NCBI GenBank assembly: GCA_029204225.1 | Contig: CM055107.1 | Location: forward strand, 29,785,410 to 29,849,409 | DNA length: 64,000 bases | From: Diphasiastrum complanatum | Lineage: Eukaryota > Streptophyta > Lycopodiopsida > Lycopodiales > Lycopodiaceae | Direction: 5' to 3' | Part shown: piece after piece, positions 13,045 to 25,473 of the stretch | Layout of the letters: each line of letters starts with the position of its first letter | How positions within the stretch are numbered: position 1 is the stretch's first letter | Position numbers and translations under genes: made by a program | The notes under the pieces: generated by a model | Seen by the model: only the letters and a program-made list of their open reading frames with translations | The model's database searches: none | Told to the model about the DNA's origin: nothing

Positions 13045-13693
13045 TTGGCTAGTTTTGCTCATGGAAATGAAGCTATTGAAGGTTCATTATATCACTCATT
13101 CATGCCGAAGTTCTCAAGGTTTGAACTATGTGGTGCCAATGCTTGGAGATTGTCAATTTTTGGTGAATCTATGGTCATTTTCTTTTGTCAAGTGGATCTT
13201 GAAGAAGGACTAGTGCTACCAACTAGTTATATGGAGCCATATGGAGATGGATTAGCATCATTGTTGTACTCTCTTACTCATGGATTTTCAAGGTTTGATG
13301 GTTTCTTGTGGCAAGATGGAGATGGAGGCTCATTCATGGAGTTTTATGGTGGAGACATATCAAGAAAGGACAAAGATGGAGGAGACAAGCAAGCAAGTGG
13401 TCATCACTCATATAATGATTGGTTGCTATTATTTCCAGAGAGTTCAAAGTCGGACGCATGGAGGAATCATTGCATTTACATTCTATTTGGTTTTTCATGT
13501 TCTAGTTACATCTTGACATGTAAAATTGATGTAAGAGGTAGTGAAACATCCAATGTGGACACTATTCTCTATATCAATTATGGAAGCTATTTTATAACCT
13601 TAGAAAGGAGGTCTATACTTAGGATGAAGATCATTCTAAAGTTGGATCAAAGTAATATGGTTCAAACTATGCCAAAACTAGTTGAAGAAGGAG

Positions 13694-13698
<5 letters not shown>
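13045..13698 (+). other. Unrecognised open frame in the 3' interior of copia A
   Basis: About 217 codons are open between the TIR insert and the 3' LTR, ending a few bases inside the LTR. It contains GGDKQASGHHSYNDWLLLFP but no RT, RNase H or envelope feature. It is probably filler or captured sequence. The terminal gaagaaggag serves as the polypurine tract. Confidence 0.3.
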
Positions 13699-14462
<764 letters not shown>

Positions 14463-14484
14463 GAAGCTATCCATGTGGCATTTT

Positions 14485-14486
<2 letters not shown>

Positions 14487-14520
<34 letters not shown>

Positions 14521-14539
14521 ATATTTGTTTTTTCTTTTG

Positions 14540-14581
<42 letters not shown>

Positions 14582-14582
14582 G
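14487..14582. repeat. (CT)n and (TA)n tracts
   Basis: Two CT runs (about 14487-14517 and 14541-14562), separated by a TTTG-rich spacer, end in a TA run at 14563-14581. They mark the truncated 3' end of copia B. Confidence 0.93.
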
Positions 14583-14583
14583 T

Positions 14584-15490
14584 GGTATGTTTGTTGCTGA
14601 CATGGATATCCGGTTCTTTTCGCCATCTGCCAATGCACCATGCCAGGATTCGAGGAGAATTGGCTCAATGCATAGACTGGGAAAACCATGTCAGGTCTGG
14701 TACAAATTGTAAGGTACATCAAACTACCGATTAGGTTATGGTATGGTATACCTTCCATCTTTTTTCTCTCCTCATCTGTATTCGGACAGTCTTGTTTCGT
14801 TAATCTGGCTCCAACTATCATTGGTATGGCTTTTTCTCTGCTGTTCAACATTCACTACTGCTTCAGTACCTTTTCGGCGTATTTTGACTGACTCAAATGC
14901 ATTATTTCTCTGATTCAATCTCTTCTGATCTCCAATCCAAGACATTTTGTTGCTTCTCCCAGATCTGTGATTTCATAACTTGCAGAAATCTGACGTTTCG
15001 TTTTCTTGATTAGTATCACAGAATTTCTTATCATCAAAGAGCCATCTACAAAAATAGTTAGAATCACAAACTTCTTCCTATTCTCTTTATATAGACATTA
15101 CAATATGCTTGTGTAGGAGTGAGGAGACTTCAAAAGATTGTCGAGTTTTTTGTACCATGCTCGTGATGCCTGCTTCAAACCATAAATGCATCGATGCAAC
15201 CGACAAACATATTGTCAATTGTCGGGGTCTTCGTATCCTTCAGGCTGCTTCATGAAGATTTCTTCCTCTAGATCCCCATGGAGAAAGGCTGTTTTGAAAT
15301 CAATCTGGTGTATCTCCAAATTGTATTGTGTTGCGTATGCAAGGAGCAGTCGAATGCTTGCCATTTTAACCATCGGTGAGTAGATATCAAAGTAATCGAT
15401 ATCATACCTTTGAGTGTACCCCTTGGCGACAAGTCTGGCCTTGTAACGTCCGACAGTGCCATCTGATTTGACTTTTCTCTTATAAACCTT
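14584..15490 (-). pseudogene. copia B reverse transcriptase and start of RNase H
   Basis: Minus-strand frames carry the RT sequence [37 protein letters not shown] and CIYGLKQASRAWYKKLDNLL. Around 15040 the catalytic YVDD is replaced by FVDG. Further on come YEITDLGEATKCLGLEI and GSLMYLTICTRPDMVFPVYA. Stops and shifts separate these blocks. The RNase H catalytic part is missing. Confidence 0.85.
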
Positions 15491-15753
15491 TCTAGTCGAC
15501 GATATTTTTATCTTCGAGCAGTGGTTCTAGTGTCCATGCCTTATTCTGCCTCATTGATTTGATCTCTTCTGACATTGCTTGCTTCTAGAATTCTCTCTTT
15601 GGACTCTGGATATCTTCTTGGTAGGATTTCAGTTCTAATTCAAAATTTGCATCTTTGCTCCATTGAAGATTGTCAGTGTATCGATCTGGAGGTCTTCTTT
15701 GTTTTGTTGACCTTCTTGGTCCTGTCTGTCACTGCTGGTTCATGTCTTCTTCG

Positions 15754-16509
15754 TCAGGTTGATCTTCGGCGTTTTGATTTGATGTTTGGCCTCAATCTCC
15801 CTCTTAAATTGGCAGAAGTGTGAAGATCCCATGGCTTTTTTCTTCCTTTTCCAGGAAATGAGGATTCGTCGAACTTCACATCTCTACTCAACACAACTTT
15901 CTTCGAGGTTGGGTTGTAGAGTCTGTATAATTGTGATCCATTCGAGTATCCGACCATGACTATTTGCTCTGACTTTTTGTCGAGCTTGCTTCTATTTTCT
16001 TTTGGTATGTGCTTATATGCTGTACATCCGAATACACAAATATATGATAGATCAGATTTTTTGCCTATCCACATCTCATACGATGTCTTGCTTTTCAGGG
16101 TTGTCGTCATTGATCTGTTCTGCAGGTGTACTACTACAACTATTGCCTCAGCCCAAAATTGGCATGGCAATTGAGCATGTGCCATCATGCATCTGATTCC
16201 TTCGATTAACGTCCTGTTTCTTCTTTCTGTGACACCATTATATTTGGGTGTGTATGTAAGAGTGAATTGATGCTCTGTTCCTTGTTCTTGGCAGAAGATT
16301 GAGAGCTCCTTGCTCTTGTACTCACCTCCATTGTCAGACCTGATGGTCTGTACCTTCTTCGAGGTGTGTCTCTTTGCGAATTTCATGAACTTCTTGAAAG
16401 ATTCAAACACTTGGAACTTTTTCTTCAGATAATAAATTGTTGTCATCCGGTTGTAGTCATCACTGAACGCCAAGAAGTACCTCGATCTTGAGAGCGAATC
16501 GCCTTTCAT
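15754..16509 (-). pseudogene. copia B integrase core
   Basis: An open block of 251 codons. It contains the three catalytic positions in LAFSDDYNRMT (Asp), TIRSDNGGEYKS (Asp) and NGVTERRNRTLIEG (Glu), then FWAEAIVVVVHLQNRS and VFGCTAYKHIPKENRSKLDK typical of copia integrase. It would join element cDNA to the chromosome. This is the best-preserved domain of element B, but the flanking domains are broken. Confidence 0.9.
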
Positions 16510-16536
16510 CGATCCACAAACATCTGAGTGGACGAG

Positions 16537-17283
16537 CTAAAGGACCTTTTTGGCTCTTCTTCCTTCATGCACAAATGGACTTCGATGTTGTTTTCCCTTT
16601 TTACAAGCTTCACAAAGGTCAATGTCGGGTCTGGATATCTTCAGACTTGTGACTATGTCTATTCTACTCATGTCGTAGAGGCTCCTCATGTTCAGATGAT
16701 ACATTCTTCTTTTCCAGAGTCGATCTTCGTTTTCAGATGCATTCAGTATGCTATCAAAATTATTGATGATCTTTGTTTGGTACATGTTGCCTTCTCTGGA
16801 TCCAATAGTTGGCAGCTTGTTCGTTCTTACCTCGATCATTCGACATATATTGCCATCAAATAGAACTCGAATTCCAAGATCTACCATCTTTGACACAAAT
16901 AGGAGATCTCTTAGTGAGGGTACATAGAGTGCTTCTGGCAGCTCTACATGTCCCGACAATGTTCGTAACTATAGAGTCCCGATGCCCTTGACATCCTATC
17001 GGCACCCATCACCTAGAATCACTGCTCTGTTGTCTTTGAGTTCTCTGTAGTTGATCAAGACTTTCTTGTTGTAGGTAATGTGTGAAGTTACTCCCGAGTT
17101 GATGACTACATCGTAGTTTTGCTCTGCATAGCTTGTTAAAGCCTCATTGAATATTGTGAACACTTTGTCGCTCTTGTCTGCATTCTTCGACAACTCTGCA
17201 ACATTGGCCTTTTCAACCTTGTTCTTTCTTTTTGGATTGAATATGCACTCATATGCAGAATGTCCCTTCTTCTTGTAGTGCAT
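16537..17283 (-). pseudogene. copia B zinc knuckle, protease and GAG-pre-integrase
   Basis: From high to low coordinates: a knuckle remnant HYKKKGHSAYEC (first Cys lost), and a protease motif VVINSGVTSHIT in which the expected DSGA is NSGV, so the catalytic Asp is absent. The pre-integrase zinc domain follows, with RRMYHLNMRSL and LCEACKKGKQHRSPF. At least one frameshift lies between 16960 and 16995. Confidence 0.85.
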
Positions 17284-17368
17284 GCAAGGTATTGTTGAGT
17301 TGAACCATCATCTATTGGCTATGTGTCCCGGCTTGTGATAGTGATCACAGGAAGAAGTTTGTTGGTTG

Positions 17369-18053
17369 TCATTGCCTTTGCTTGAAGGCTTTGAATTTGC
17401 CTTGTCGAATCAGGGCTTGTTCTGTTTTTTTATTTCCTTTTGTAAAAAGAGCCTTCTCCTGGTCACTGCTTCCTTCTCTTTCGTCTCTCTTCAGTTTCTC
17501 ATCAGCGACCAGACTGATAGCTTGTTCGAACGTCATGTCTGGTAAACTCAGAATGAGCATTCTCAATGGTTGATAGGACGTAGGTAGAGTTTTCATGAAG
17601 TACATCAACTGCTGTGGTGTTGGGACCTGGTGCTCCTGTCCAGATGCAGCAAGTTGAGCGAAGATCGTTATGATATTTTTGACATGCTGAATCAACTGAG
17701 TGCCATCCTATCACATACCTTGCAACTGATTATGTAGGTGCATCACCGAGGCAACAGTCCTCACTTCGTACTTCTGTTTCAGTCTTTTCCAAGCTTCATG
17801 GCTGCTCGCACAAATCTTTAATCTGCATGAGTATTTCTTCATTGATGGACAAAACAATGATTGCAATTGCACACTCATTCTTTCTGATCCATTCAGCTCT
17901 CCTCGGGTCTCCCTCTGGAGGTTGTTCTTCTGTGAGTTCGGTCACTAACCAGATGCCTTTACCCTTCAGAAGCGTTTTGATTTTGAACTTCCATATTCAG
18001 TAGTTTGCGCCATCAAGATTGATTGCTATTCATGTCTGGATCATTGTAGCCAT
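17369..18053 (-). pseudogene. copia B gag
   Basis: The ATG lies at 18051-18053, soon after the PBS. Frames read INLDGANY, a stop, then WKFKIKTLLKGKGIWLV, a typical UBN2 gag start. Later blocks are MKTLPTSYQPLRMLILSLPD and EQAISLVADEKLKRDE. Several in-frame stops make it non-coding. Confidence 0.8.
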
Positions 18054-18077
18054 ATTGTGTTGCCTTAGAGAACCTAT

Positions 18078-18090
18078 GGCTTTGATACCA
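18078..18090 (-). promoter_or_regulatory. Primer binding site of copia B
   Basis: Minus-strand TGGTATCAAAGCC lies immediately inside the LTR boundary at 18090/18091. Confidence 0.85.
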
Positions 18091-18835
18091 TGTAGAATTT
18101 TAGGCGATTGTTTCCGTTTCGGGGGTAGTTCTTCTTGTGAGCGCCTGTGTGTGTGCTGCCTCTTGGCCATGCTCGAAATTATTTCAGGATTCTAAGCAAA
18201 TGACTATAGACCACGAACTTCAAATCATTCTATCAGTTTAAATGACACAAAGAATCAGAGATGGAATTAAAGAGAGTATTTGTATTTGTATTTTGTTTTG
18301 AGTGAGTCAATCAGTGTCTCGCACACTGGTGGCCTGTTGTTCCTCTAACAGAAGTTGCTATGTTCTGCTCGTTGGTAGACTTTCATGCATAGCTGATAGT
18401 GCTAACAGTAAGCTAACACTCCTCTCTCGCATCTCTATTTTTCCGTCTATCCATCTATATAGATCTGCAATTGATCCCTTAATTATCCCATCTGGGAGAA
18501 TATTAAGATTACTTAGCAACAATTTACAAGATAGGTTTAATGCTAAACTGTTGGTTAGTTATCCTTTGATGACATTGCCTTTGGCGGCTGGGTGTGATGG
18601 TACAAGACTCCATGCTCGTCGAGCCGCCAAGTGTTGGCTCGACTTGTTTATCATCTTTTCCTTCCAGGGAGTCTTCATCACTTGGTTGAAGGGACAAATC
18701 TCGAACACTTTTCCTTCGGCCTTCGCTTCGTCTTCGGTCTTCGCCTTTTCTTCGGCATTCGGGACCTTGGGAAATGCTAGGGAACAGAACATGTTTGTCA
18801 TGTTATTGTAGTAATTACAAACAATCAATTATGAC
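18091..18835 (-). repeat. 5' LTR of copia B (outer end uncertain)
   Basis: On the minus strand the LTR ends ...AAATTCTACA at 18091, directly before the PBS. A TATA-like ctatataga occurs near 18460. The outer TG end could not be fixed because no second LTR is present. About 18835 is a guess from loss of character. Confidence 0.5.
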
Positions 18836-19238
18836 AACCAAGTAGGAATGTATCTATCAAGTTCATGTGGCAAGGAATAATCAATCATGAAAATCAAGCA
18901 ATACCACATTTTGGAAACAAGAACAAAAAAAAACTACTCTCTTACGTTAAGAAATACCGAAGGATGAAGACACGCTTTGTTGCAACTACAAATATGATGT
19001 ATCCTAGTAGTGCATGATTATGTCTTAGCTCCACTGCTACCAAAAAGAATGGAGAGAAGACATGAACCACTTCCCTACTACAAGAAGATAATCGAAGAGT
19101 CGAGACACTTTGTCTACCTCTTCATCTCATGCTCTGTATGTCAACAAGGGCTCGAAACGACATAAGCAGAAAAGCTCCAAGCAGTCTACATTGAATCAAA
19201 AATAGACTCAAAGTCAAGAACAATCATCTAATCCACAT

Positions 19239-19655
19239 TTGTCGAAGAGGAAGATGTTTTGTAGGTATTGCAAATGCAATAACCATGAGATCCAGGATTG
19301 CCGAATTCTCAAAGCGAAGCATGCAGCCAAGCAACCTGATCAACAAGCAAATACAATTACAACATCTCCTGAATTCGAAATGGATGAAGGAGCTTTTATG
19401 GTCAAAGACAAATATGCGAATTCGGATGATTCGTGGTTTCTAGATTCTGGAGCTACTCAACATACGACCAATCATCATGAGATTTTTCATTTCTATACGC
19501 CTTACAACACAAAGAAGTATGTTCATCTTGGTGATGATAACACTCACACTATCGAAGGTGAAGGTACCGTAAGATTAAGGTTCCAGCATGATCAATTCAA
19601 ACTAATGTCAAAAGTCTTGTATGTTCTTAAACTATTCACAAACCTGTTAAAGTAG
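19239..19655 (+). pseudogene. copia C gag zinc knuckle and protease
   Basis: The knuckle CRYCKCNNHEIQDC is followed by the protease active site SWFLDSGATQHTTNHHEI, with the Asp-Ser-Gly triad intact, then VRLRFQHDQFKLMSKVLYV. The frame stops before the pre-integrase domain. Confidence 0.87.
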
Positions 19656-19763
19656 AACTACAGATTTAGGTCATGAGGTGGAAATTGAGTCTGATCAATG
19701 CAGAATTATTGATAGGAGTTAAAGATCCTTGCACTCGGCAAGAGGCATGGATACTTATATAGA

Positions 19764-20724
19764 TTGGCATATTGTTATTTTGATTCTAGTCAAGTCTTGA
19801 AAATCTCTGTTCTTGTCAACAAAGCATTACTATGGCATCATCGCTTAGGACACTTGAATTATGCGTCTATTTTGAACATGTCCAGACAATCCCTAGCACT
19901 TGATCTCGTCTATCCTTTTGGCAAAGTTGATCTCCCTGTCTGCCATAGTTGCATTCTTGGAAAGTAGACTAGGATTCCTTTTAAATCAAGTCATAGGCAT
20001 GCAACAAAAGGTCTGTTAGATGTTGTTCATTCAGATATATGTGGAGCTATGCAAACTCCATCATTACTAGATGCAAAGTATGTCATTACCTTTATTGACG
20101 AATTCTCTAGAAGAACAATTGTTTACTTCATCAAGCAGAAATCAGAAGCTCATCAAGTTCAGACAATTCAAAGAGCATGCTGAAAAATCAAACTGGCAAA
20201 CGAATCAAAACACTGAGGTCCGACAACGTGGGAAAATATATTTCCACCGAATTCAAGGAGTACTGCCTTAACAACGACATTGAGCAACAATACATTACCT
20301 CCTATTCGCCTCAGTCAAATGGTCTTGCTGAGAGAAAGAACAGAACCTTAGTCGAATCGGCAAAGTGCATGTTATCGCATGCGACACTTTCGACTGAAAA
20401 TGTTTCAACAGCAACCTATATTCCAAACAGATGTCCTACTAAAGGTCTCTCAAACAAAACACCATTCGAAGTTTGGATAGATACCAAACCTTCTTTATCA
20501 AACTTACGAGTTTTTGGATCTTCCAGAGTATCAAATGTATTTTCATTGGTTACACTACTTCAGAGCAAGCCTATAAGTTGTTCGATTCCATTGAGTCAAA
20601 GATATTTGCTAGTCGAGATGTCATCTTCATCGAAGATCAGTTTATCGACCTCAAGGGAAAAGGCAAAGCCCATATAGCTGACTTGTCCGACTCATCCGAG
20701 ATATTGAACTTCGAGGTTCCTTAG
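19764..20724 (+). pseudogene. copia C GAG-pre-integrase and integrase
   Basis: LLWHHRLGHLNYASI and LPVCHSCILGK supply the HHCC zinc site. The core reads KTLRSDNVGKYISTEFKEY (second Asp; usual GGEY is VGKY) and NGLAERKNRTLVESAK (catalytic Glu). Frame changes near 20150, 20180 and 20500 break the protein. The C-terminal part contains FIGYTTSEQAYKLFD. Confidence 0.87.
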
Positions 20725-21004
20725 TCGACTATTCCCATTGAGGGTCCAAGCTCATCTACTTTTGACAAACATGTCAACGACGAATCTGAAGATGATGATG
20801 TTGCAGTTCAGCAACTACAGTATGATGAAAATGATCAACTTCCTCTATTTCTCAGAAGATCATCATGAACTAGTAGACCACCTATCAGGCATATCGATGA
20901 GTCTGCAGCCTATCTTGTTCAAGAGCCGATGACTGTCGAAGTGGCACTCAGTCAACCCGATTCCGATATTTGGAAAGAAGCTATGGATAAAGAGTATTCA
21001 TCTC

Positions 21005-21654
21005 TTATCAAGAACCAGACATGAAAGATTGTCGAATTACCTGCTAGCAGAAATTTAGTTGATTGTAAATGGATTTTCAAAGTCAAGTACAAAGCAGACG
21101 AAAGCATTGACAGAAAAAAAGCTCAATTTGTGGCCAGAGGATTTTCTCAGGTATACAACGTCAATTATATTGATACCTTTAGTCCAGTAGTCAAGCATTC
21201 TTCTATTCAACTTTTATTATCGTTTTTTGCTGTAGCAGATTTGGAAATACATCAAATGGATGTACAGACAACACATCTCAATGGAGTTATTGAAGAAGAC
21301 ATTTACATTGTGCAACCCGAAGGTTATAGTATCGAAGGTAAACACAATCATGTGTGTAAACTCCATAAAGCACTTTATGGCTTGAAGCAATCTGCTCGAG
21401 CATGGTTTCAAATGATCAATACTTTCCTCAAGACAATACAACAATCTTTTATCATTATCACTTTATACGTGGACGACACATTGCTCTTCGGCAACAGTAT
21501 CGATATGATAAAAGAAGGCAAGACAATGCTATCTTTTGAATTCAACATGACCGATTTGGGCGAAGCTCATTTCTGCCTTGGTATTCAAAGTCACAGAGAC
21601 ATAAATCAAAAGTTGCTCTACATTACTCAACAGAGTACATCTACAATATGTTAG
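21005..21654 (+). pseudogene. copia C reverse transcriptase
   Basis: Blocks VDCKWIFKVKYKADESI, ARGFSQVYNVNYIDTFSPVV, EIHQMDVQTTHLNGVIEEDI and CKLHKALYGLKQSARAWFQM, then LYVDDTLLFGNS with the YVDD catalytic motif intact. A deletion between AWFQMINTFLKT and the following segment removes residues, and the frame stops at 21654. Confidence 0.88.
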
Positions 21655-21927
21655 TCATATATAATATGGTTAATTCAAGATAGCTCTCTCACCAATGGAA
21701 CCAAGTCTCAAATTGGCAAAGGACCAGTGTCCCCAAAAACAATCGAAGAGAAGGAGCAGATGAGTGAGTATCCTTATCATTAAATAATATGGTCTCTTAT
21801 GTACGCAATGATATGTACTAGGCCAGACATAGCTTTTGCAGTTAGCTCCTTAAGTCAATTTATGACTAACCCTGGTATGACACATTGGAAGGCTCTTATC
21901 AGAGTCATGAGATATCTTTGAGCTACT

Positions 21928-22465
21928 ATGGACTTTTGCACTGGTTATGGAGCAGTCGACAACGACAAACTCAATTTACTCATTGGTTTCATAGATGCAA
22001 GTTGGTGGACAAGAGATGTAGACACTCGTAAATCCACTTCCAGATTTACATTCTTCCTCAACAATGGTCCAATTTCCTGGAACAGTCGAAAGCAATCTTT
22101 GATAGCTCTATCTTCTACAAAATCAGAATATATCGCAGTCTCACAAGCTACAAAGGAAGCAATTTAGTTGAGAAACTTACTTTCAGATATCAGTCTGAAT
22201 TAATATGCTCCGACATTACTATTTTGTGATAATTAAAGTGCCATTGCCTTGTCAGCCAATCCTAGATTTCATTCTAGGAGTAAGCACATTGAACTCAAGT
22301 ATCACTGTGTTAGAAGCAAAGTTCTCGACAAAGAGGTCAGATTGTAGTACTGTCGAATGCAAGATATGACAGTAGATATTTTTACTAAAGCATTAAGCTT
22401 GGATGCACACAGAAAGTTTTGTGCAGAACTAAGTTTAAAGGTCAAGACATTCATGGATTCAGACT
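21928..22465 (+). pseudogene. copia C RNase H
   Basis: Contains GFIDASWWTRDVDTRKSTSR (the family usually has DADWAG; the first Asp is kept), SLIALSSTKSEYIAVSQATKEA (catalytic Glu), and after stops SKHIELKYHCVRSKVLDKEV and DIFTKALSLDAH. This is the normal end of copia pol before the PPT. Confidence 0.87.
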
Positions 22466-22474
22466 AAGGGGGAG

Positions 22475-23198
22475 TGTTGGATTATTCTCCTACTAATTGA
22501 CTAATTGGCATTTTAATCTTCGTCCAACTTTTATCCAAACATGCAGATTTCTTCGTGTTTTTATACAGTCTGCATAACTACTCAGAAACGGTTTACAGTG
22601 TCTACATTTTTGGGATTTTCGCCTTTCAGGATTTTCTCTCACTTTGGCTTTTTTGCAAAATGCCAAATGCCTCAAATGTTAAGGAAATGCCTTTAGCGAA
22701 GACCTTCGCGTTTTTTTTGCAAAGACATTTTATTAAAGGTTACATACTGGCTCTAATAGTTTAGCAATTAAATTTTTGGGAAGACTATCTGGATGGATGC
22801 CAGCACATCACAGCCAACTGGATGACCCATTTGACGACCTAATTAACTGTCCTACTATTGGACGTTGCCGCATTTGCTGTGTGTGTTGATCTTATAGCAT
22901 AGATGCGATCAAGAGATCAACAAGTATTAAATAGTTAGCTCTCTCTCAAGCCTGCGAGCTTGGACACTCTTGAGCATTCTAGCTCACTTATTTAGAATTG
23001 ATTAGAGATTGCTATTGCGCTCACTGCTTATTAGCATTCTTTTATTTAGTCGCTCAGAAATAGCTTTGAGTACGCGACTTTGATCCGCAAACTTGTTGTA
23101 CTCATTTACATCTGTTTCATCTCATACTGAATCAATACTATTTTTATTGCATTCATGTTTGTCTCAGAATGAATGGGTTTCTGTAATTCTTCGCGACA
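22475..23198 (+). repeat. 3' LTR of copia C
   Basis: Starts TGTTGGATTATTCTCC directly after the purine tract at 22466-22474. The end at 23198 (gcgaca) is inferred from a terminal CA and a typical 'tctgtaattctt' context. No second LTR is available for confirmation. Confidence 0.65.
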
Positions 23199-23457
23199 TG
23201 TTATTTGTCTAATAATTCAATGCTTAAATGTTTGGCTACGTAATCACTGTAGTACTAATGATTTCAAAGTTAGTTACTAAAAGATCGAGCATGATTTCTA
23301 TCACTATTGTTTTTGTTTGAAATTGATAGGCGTAGCTATGCATAGAGAAAGAGGAAGATAGTTTATTCCGCTGCACATGATAAGTTTTCTTTTGTTGTTC
23401 AAACTCTTTTCATTCGATTCTTTTTTACCTATCTTTTACACACCTCTTTCGAACACC

Positions 23458-23844
23458 CTATGGCTTGGAAAGAGCCATAAAGTGACATATGTTGGTTCCA
23501 CTTGTCAACAAAAAACTCTTGGACACCAATTTTGTAGCCAAAATGTGTTTGCACATGGAAGCAACATCAAAGCACGAGCAAATCTCCTTTGTGAGATTGA
23601 GCATGTACCAATGGTTCGGGTTAGTTTCACTTTTGACACGGAAAGCAAAATTATTCCCATCAAGCAACTCCATCAGTTTGTCACAACCTTCAAGCGATAC
23701 CTTGGGGAATAGTCTCCACCCATGCTTTCTTCGCATGGAATGTAAAGAGCAATATGTTAAATGTTTTTTTCTTGAGCTCGGTGCCACAAAGCTACCAAAT
23801 TGCTTTGTCATCCTCAACCATCGACGAAATGGCTTGTAACTCAA
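23458..23844 (-). pseudogene. SWIM zinc-finger fragment (MULE/FAR1-like)
   Basis: A minus-strand open frame of 128 codons. It contains WYMLNLTKEICSCF followed by MCKHILATKLV, which fits the SWIM pattern CxCx(n)CxH. SWIM domains sit near the C-terminus of Mutator-type transposases and of the host FAR1/FHY3 proteins derived from them. Upstream residues (KLMELLDGNNFAFRVKSE) also fit that setting. No transposase DDE core was seen nearby, so this is a stray C-terminal fragment. Confidence 0.65.
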
Positions 23845-24134
23845 CCAATGACATCTACGGCAATTGATCTAGGTCATATAGAGCAAAGTCTAGAAAAAAC
23901 CACTTGCATCGTCACCCTTAATGCAATCCCTTGGTGTTTTTTCCCTTTGTCATTAGAACATAACATAAACCATATTGGCATCCCATGCCCCATTTGATTA
24001 GGGACCATTGCCCCATACAATTGAAACCCAAACTGGTTCATGTTAAAATTCAAGTCAATTCCGCCATGCTTTATTTCTCTCATGCTCTCTCTCTCTCTCT
24101 CTCTCTCTCTAGAATTCACTTTCTCTTTGTGCTA

Positions 24135-24248
<114 letters not shown>

Positions 24249-24272
24249 TTTGATTTAAAACAAGAAAAAAAA

Positions 24273-24307
24273 TGGGCCCTATATTATGCAAAATAATATA
24301 GGGCCCA
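24273..24307. repeat. Perfect 15-bp hairpin with GGGCCC ends
   Basis: Arms tgggccctatattat (24273-24287) and ataatatagggccca (24293-24307) surround a gcaaa loop. Both arms begin or end in a GGGCCC palindrome. Confidence 0.9.
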
Positions 24308-25473
24308 AAAAGGCCTTAAAATCAGCCGAAAGTCAATTACGAATTTGACAATCTTTTGGGAAGAGGAAGAAGATACAACACAAGGATTGCTACATTTCTC
24401 CTACTCTCATAATGTTGATAATAGCATTCGTGGATTGTGATGGGATTGCGAGCCTTGGTGTCCATTTTCTCCAATATATGGAAAAGAAACTTCTTGGTAG
24501 AGTAGGGTCTAGTTGCTTGGTCTTGGGAAGGGACATAAGAGATTGCAAGCATAAGATTAAAGGGTATGGAATATTTCCTTTCAATTATAACTAAAACAAC
24601 AATTTGTGGTTGACAACGAAGATATGTATGTAGGAAGTCGAACAACTTATTTCATGCATATACTCAACAATATTGGGATTAGACTTTGGCATGAGGTTCC
24701 AAACAATACTAAAAAACAGTTTGATTAAGTTAGTCTGTTGCGTTGAATACATTTGTGAAAATTTTCTCAAATGTGAATTTTGATTATTGTTTTGAACGTG
24801 TTACGTTGCAATTTGCATTTGCCATTTTGGCATTTACAGTTTTTTGTGCATTTTGACGTTCGTTATGACTTGTTTTGAATTTTGCGGATTCCGGAATGCT
24901 CAATGTTGAAAGTTCATGAGTTATGATTCGACCTTTGTCGAAATTCCAATGGAGGTTGTCACGGACCACGCATCCCTCAAACCGCCAAAATCGTCAACCA
25001 CATAATAAGGATGAATTAGGATACTTTCAAATTGGTACAATTATCGATATCAATTGATGACCATATAAATTGGGCCTCACATAAACATGAGAGATACATT
25101 TTTTTGTTTTGGGAAGGAACTAGTAGCACTAGCATTACACTAGGATCAATTATGTATAATATGCAAAGCATTATCCAAGAGGGGCCTCTTGTACATATTT
25201 CCAATGTCAGGGATATCGACAGCCGGGATTCGAGCCTGTGCCAAAAGTAGAACCAATAGGTAACTCGACACAGTTGGCGAATTCTGTGCATATATTTTCG
25301 ATGGATCGCTGATACAACGATTTGCTGATTGCTGATACAATTTTCTGTTGCAATTTTCGTTTGAATCGGGTAGAAATGATGGCGATGGCTGTTGCCAGAG
25401 AACAGAAAATTTTGGATGATTGAAATATAATTTTTCTCTCGATTGATGATCGAAATCTGGATCAATTTCGAAA
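24308..25473. other. No gene recognised downstream of the dynein gene
   Basis: Open frames here resemble no known protein. No LTR, tRNA or transposase motif was identified. The part nearest 25,473 may belong to the dynein 3' flank beyond the minisatellite. Confidence 0.5.

Larger units (their letters stand above)
14584..18090 (-). mobile_element. Ty1/copia element B, 3'-truncated
   Basis: Reading on the minus strand from the PBS at 18078-18090 (TGGTATCAAAGCC), the order is gag, zinc knuckle, protease, GAG-pre-integrase, integrase and RT, the copia order. It stops near 14584 within the start of the RNase H region, against simple repeats. Many stops and frameshifts make it inactive. No 3' LTR was found. 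Confidence 0.88.
19080..23198 (+). mobile_element. Ty1/copia element C, 5'-truncated
   Basis: From the end of gag at about 19080, the order is zinc knuckle, protease, pre-integrase, integrase, RT and RNase H, then a purine tract (aagggggag) and a 3' LTR starting at 22475. The 5' LTR, PBS and most of gag are missing. It lies divergent to copia B. In-frame stops and frameshifts are frequent. Confidence 0.88.

Noticed and set aside
18559-18828. Lys/Glu-rich 89-codon minus-strand protein (KVPNAEEKAKTEDEAKAEGK...)
   Set aside because: It lies within the copia B LTR on the same strand, has no homology cue, and is probably a low-complexity chance frame.
25146-25260. tRNA gene suggested by a gattcgagcc T-arm-like word near 25220
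   Set aside because: No acceptor stem, D-arm or anticodon arm can be drawn around it.
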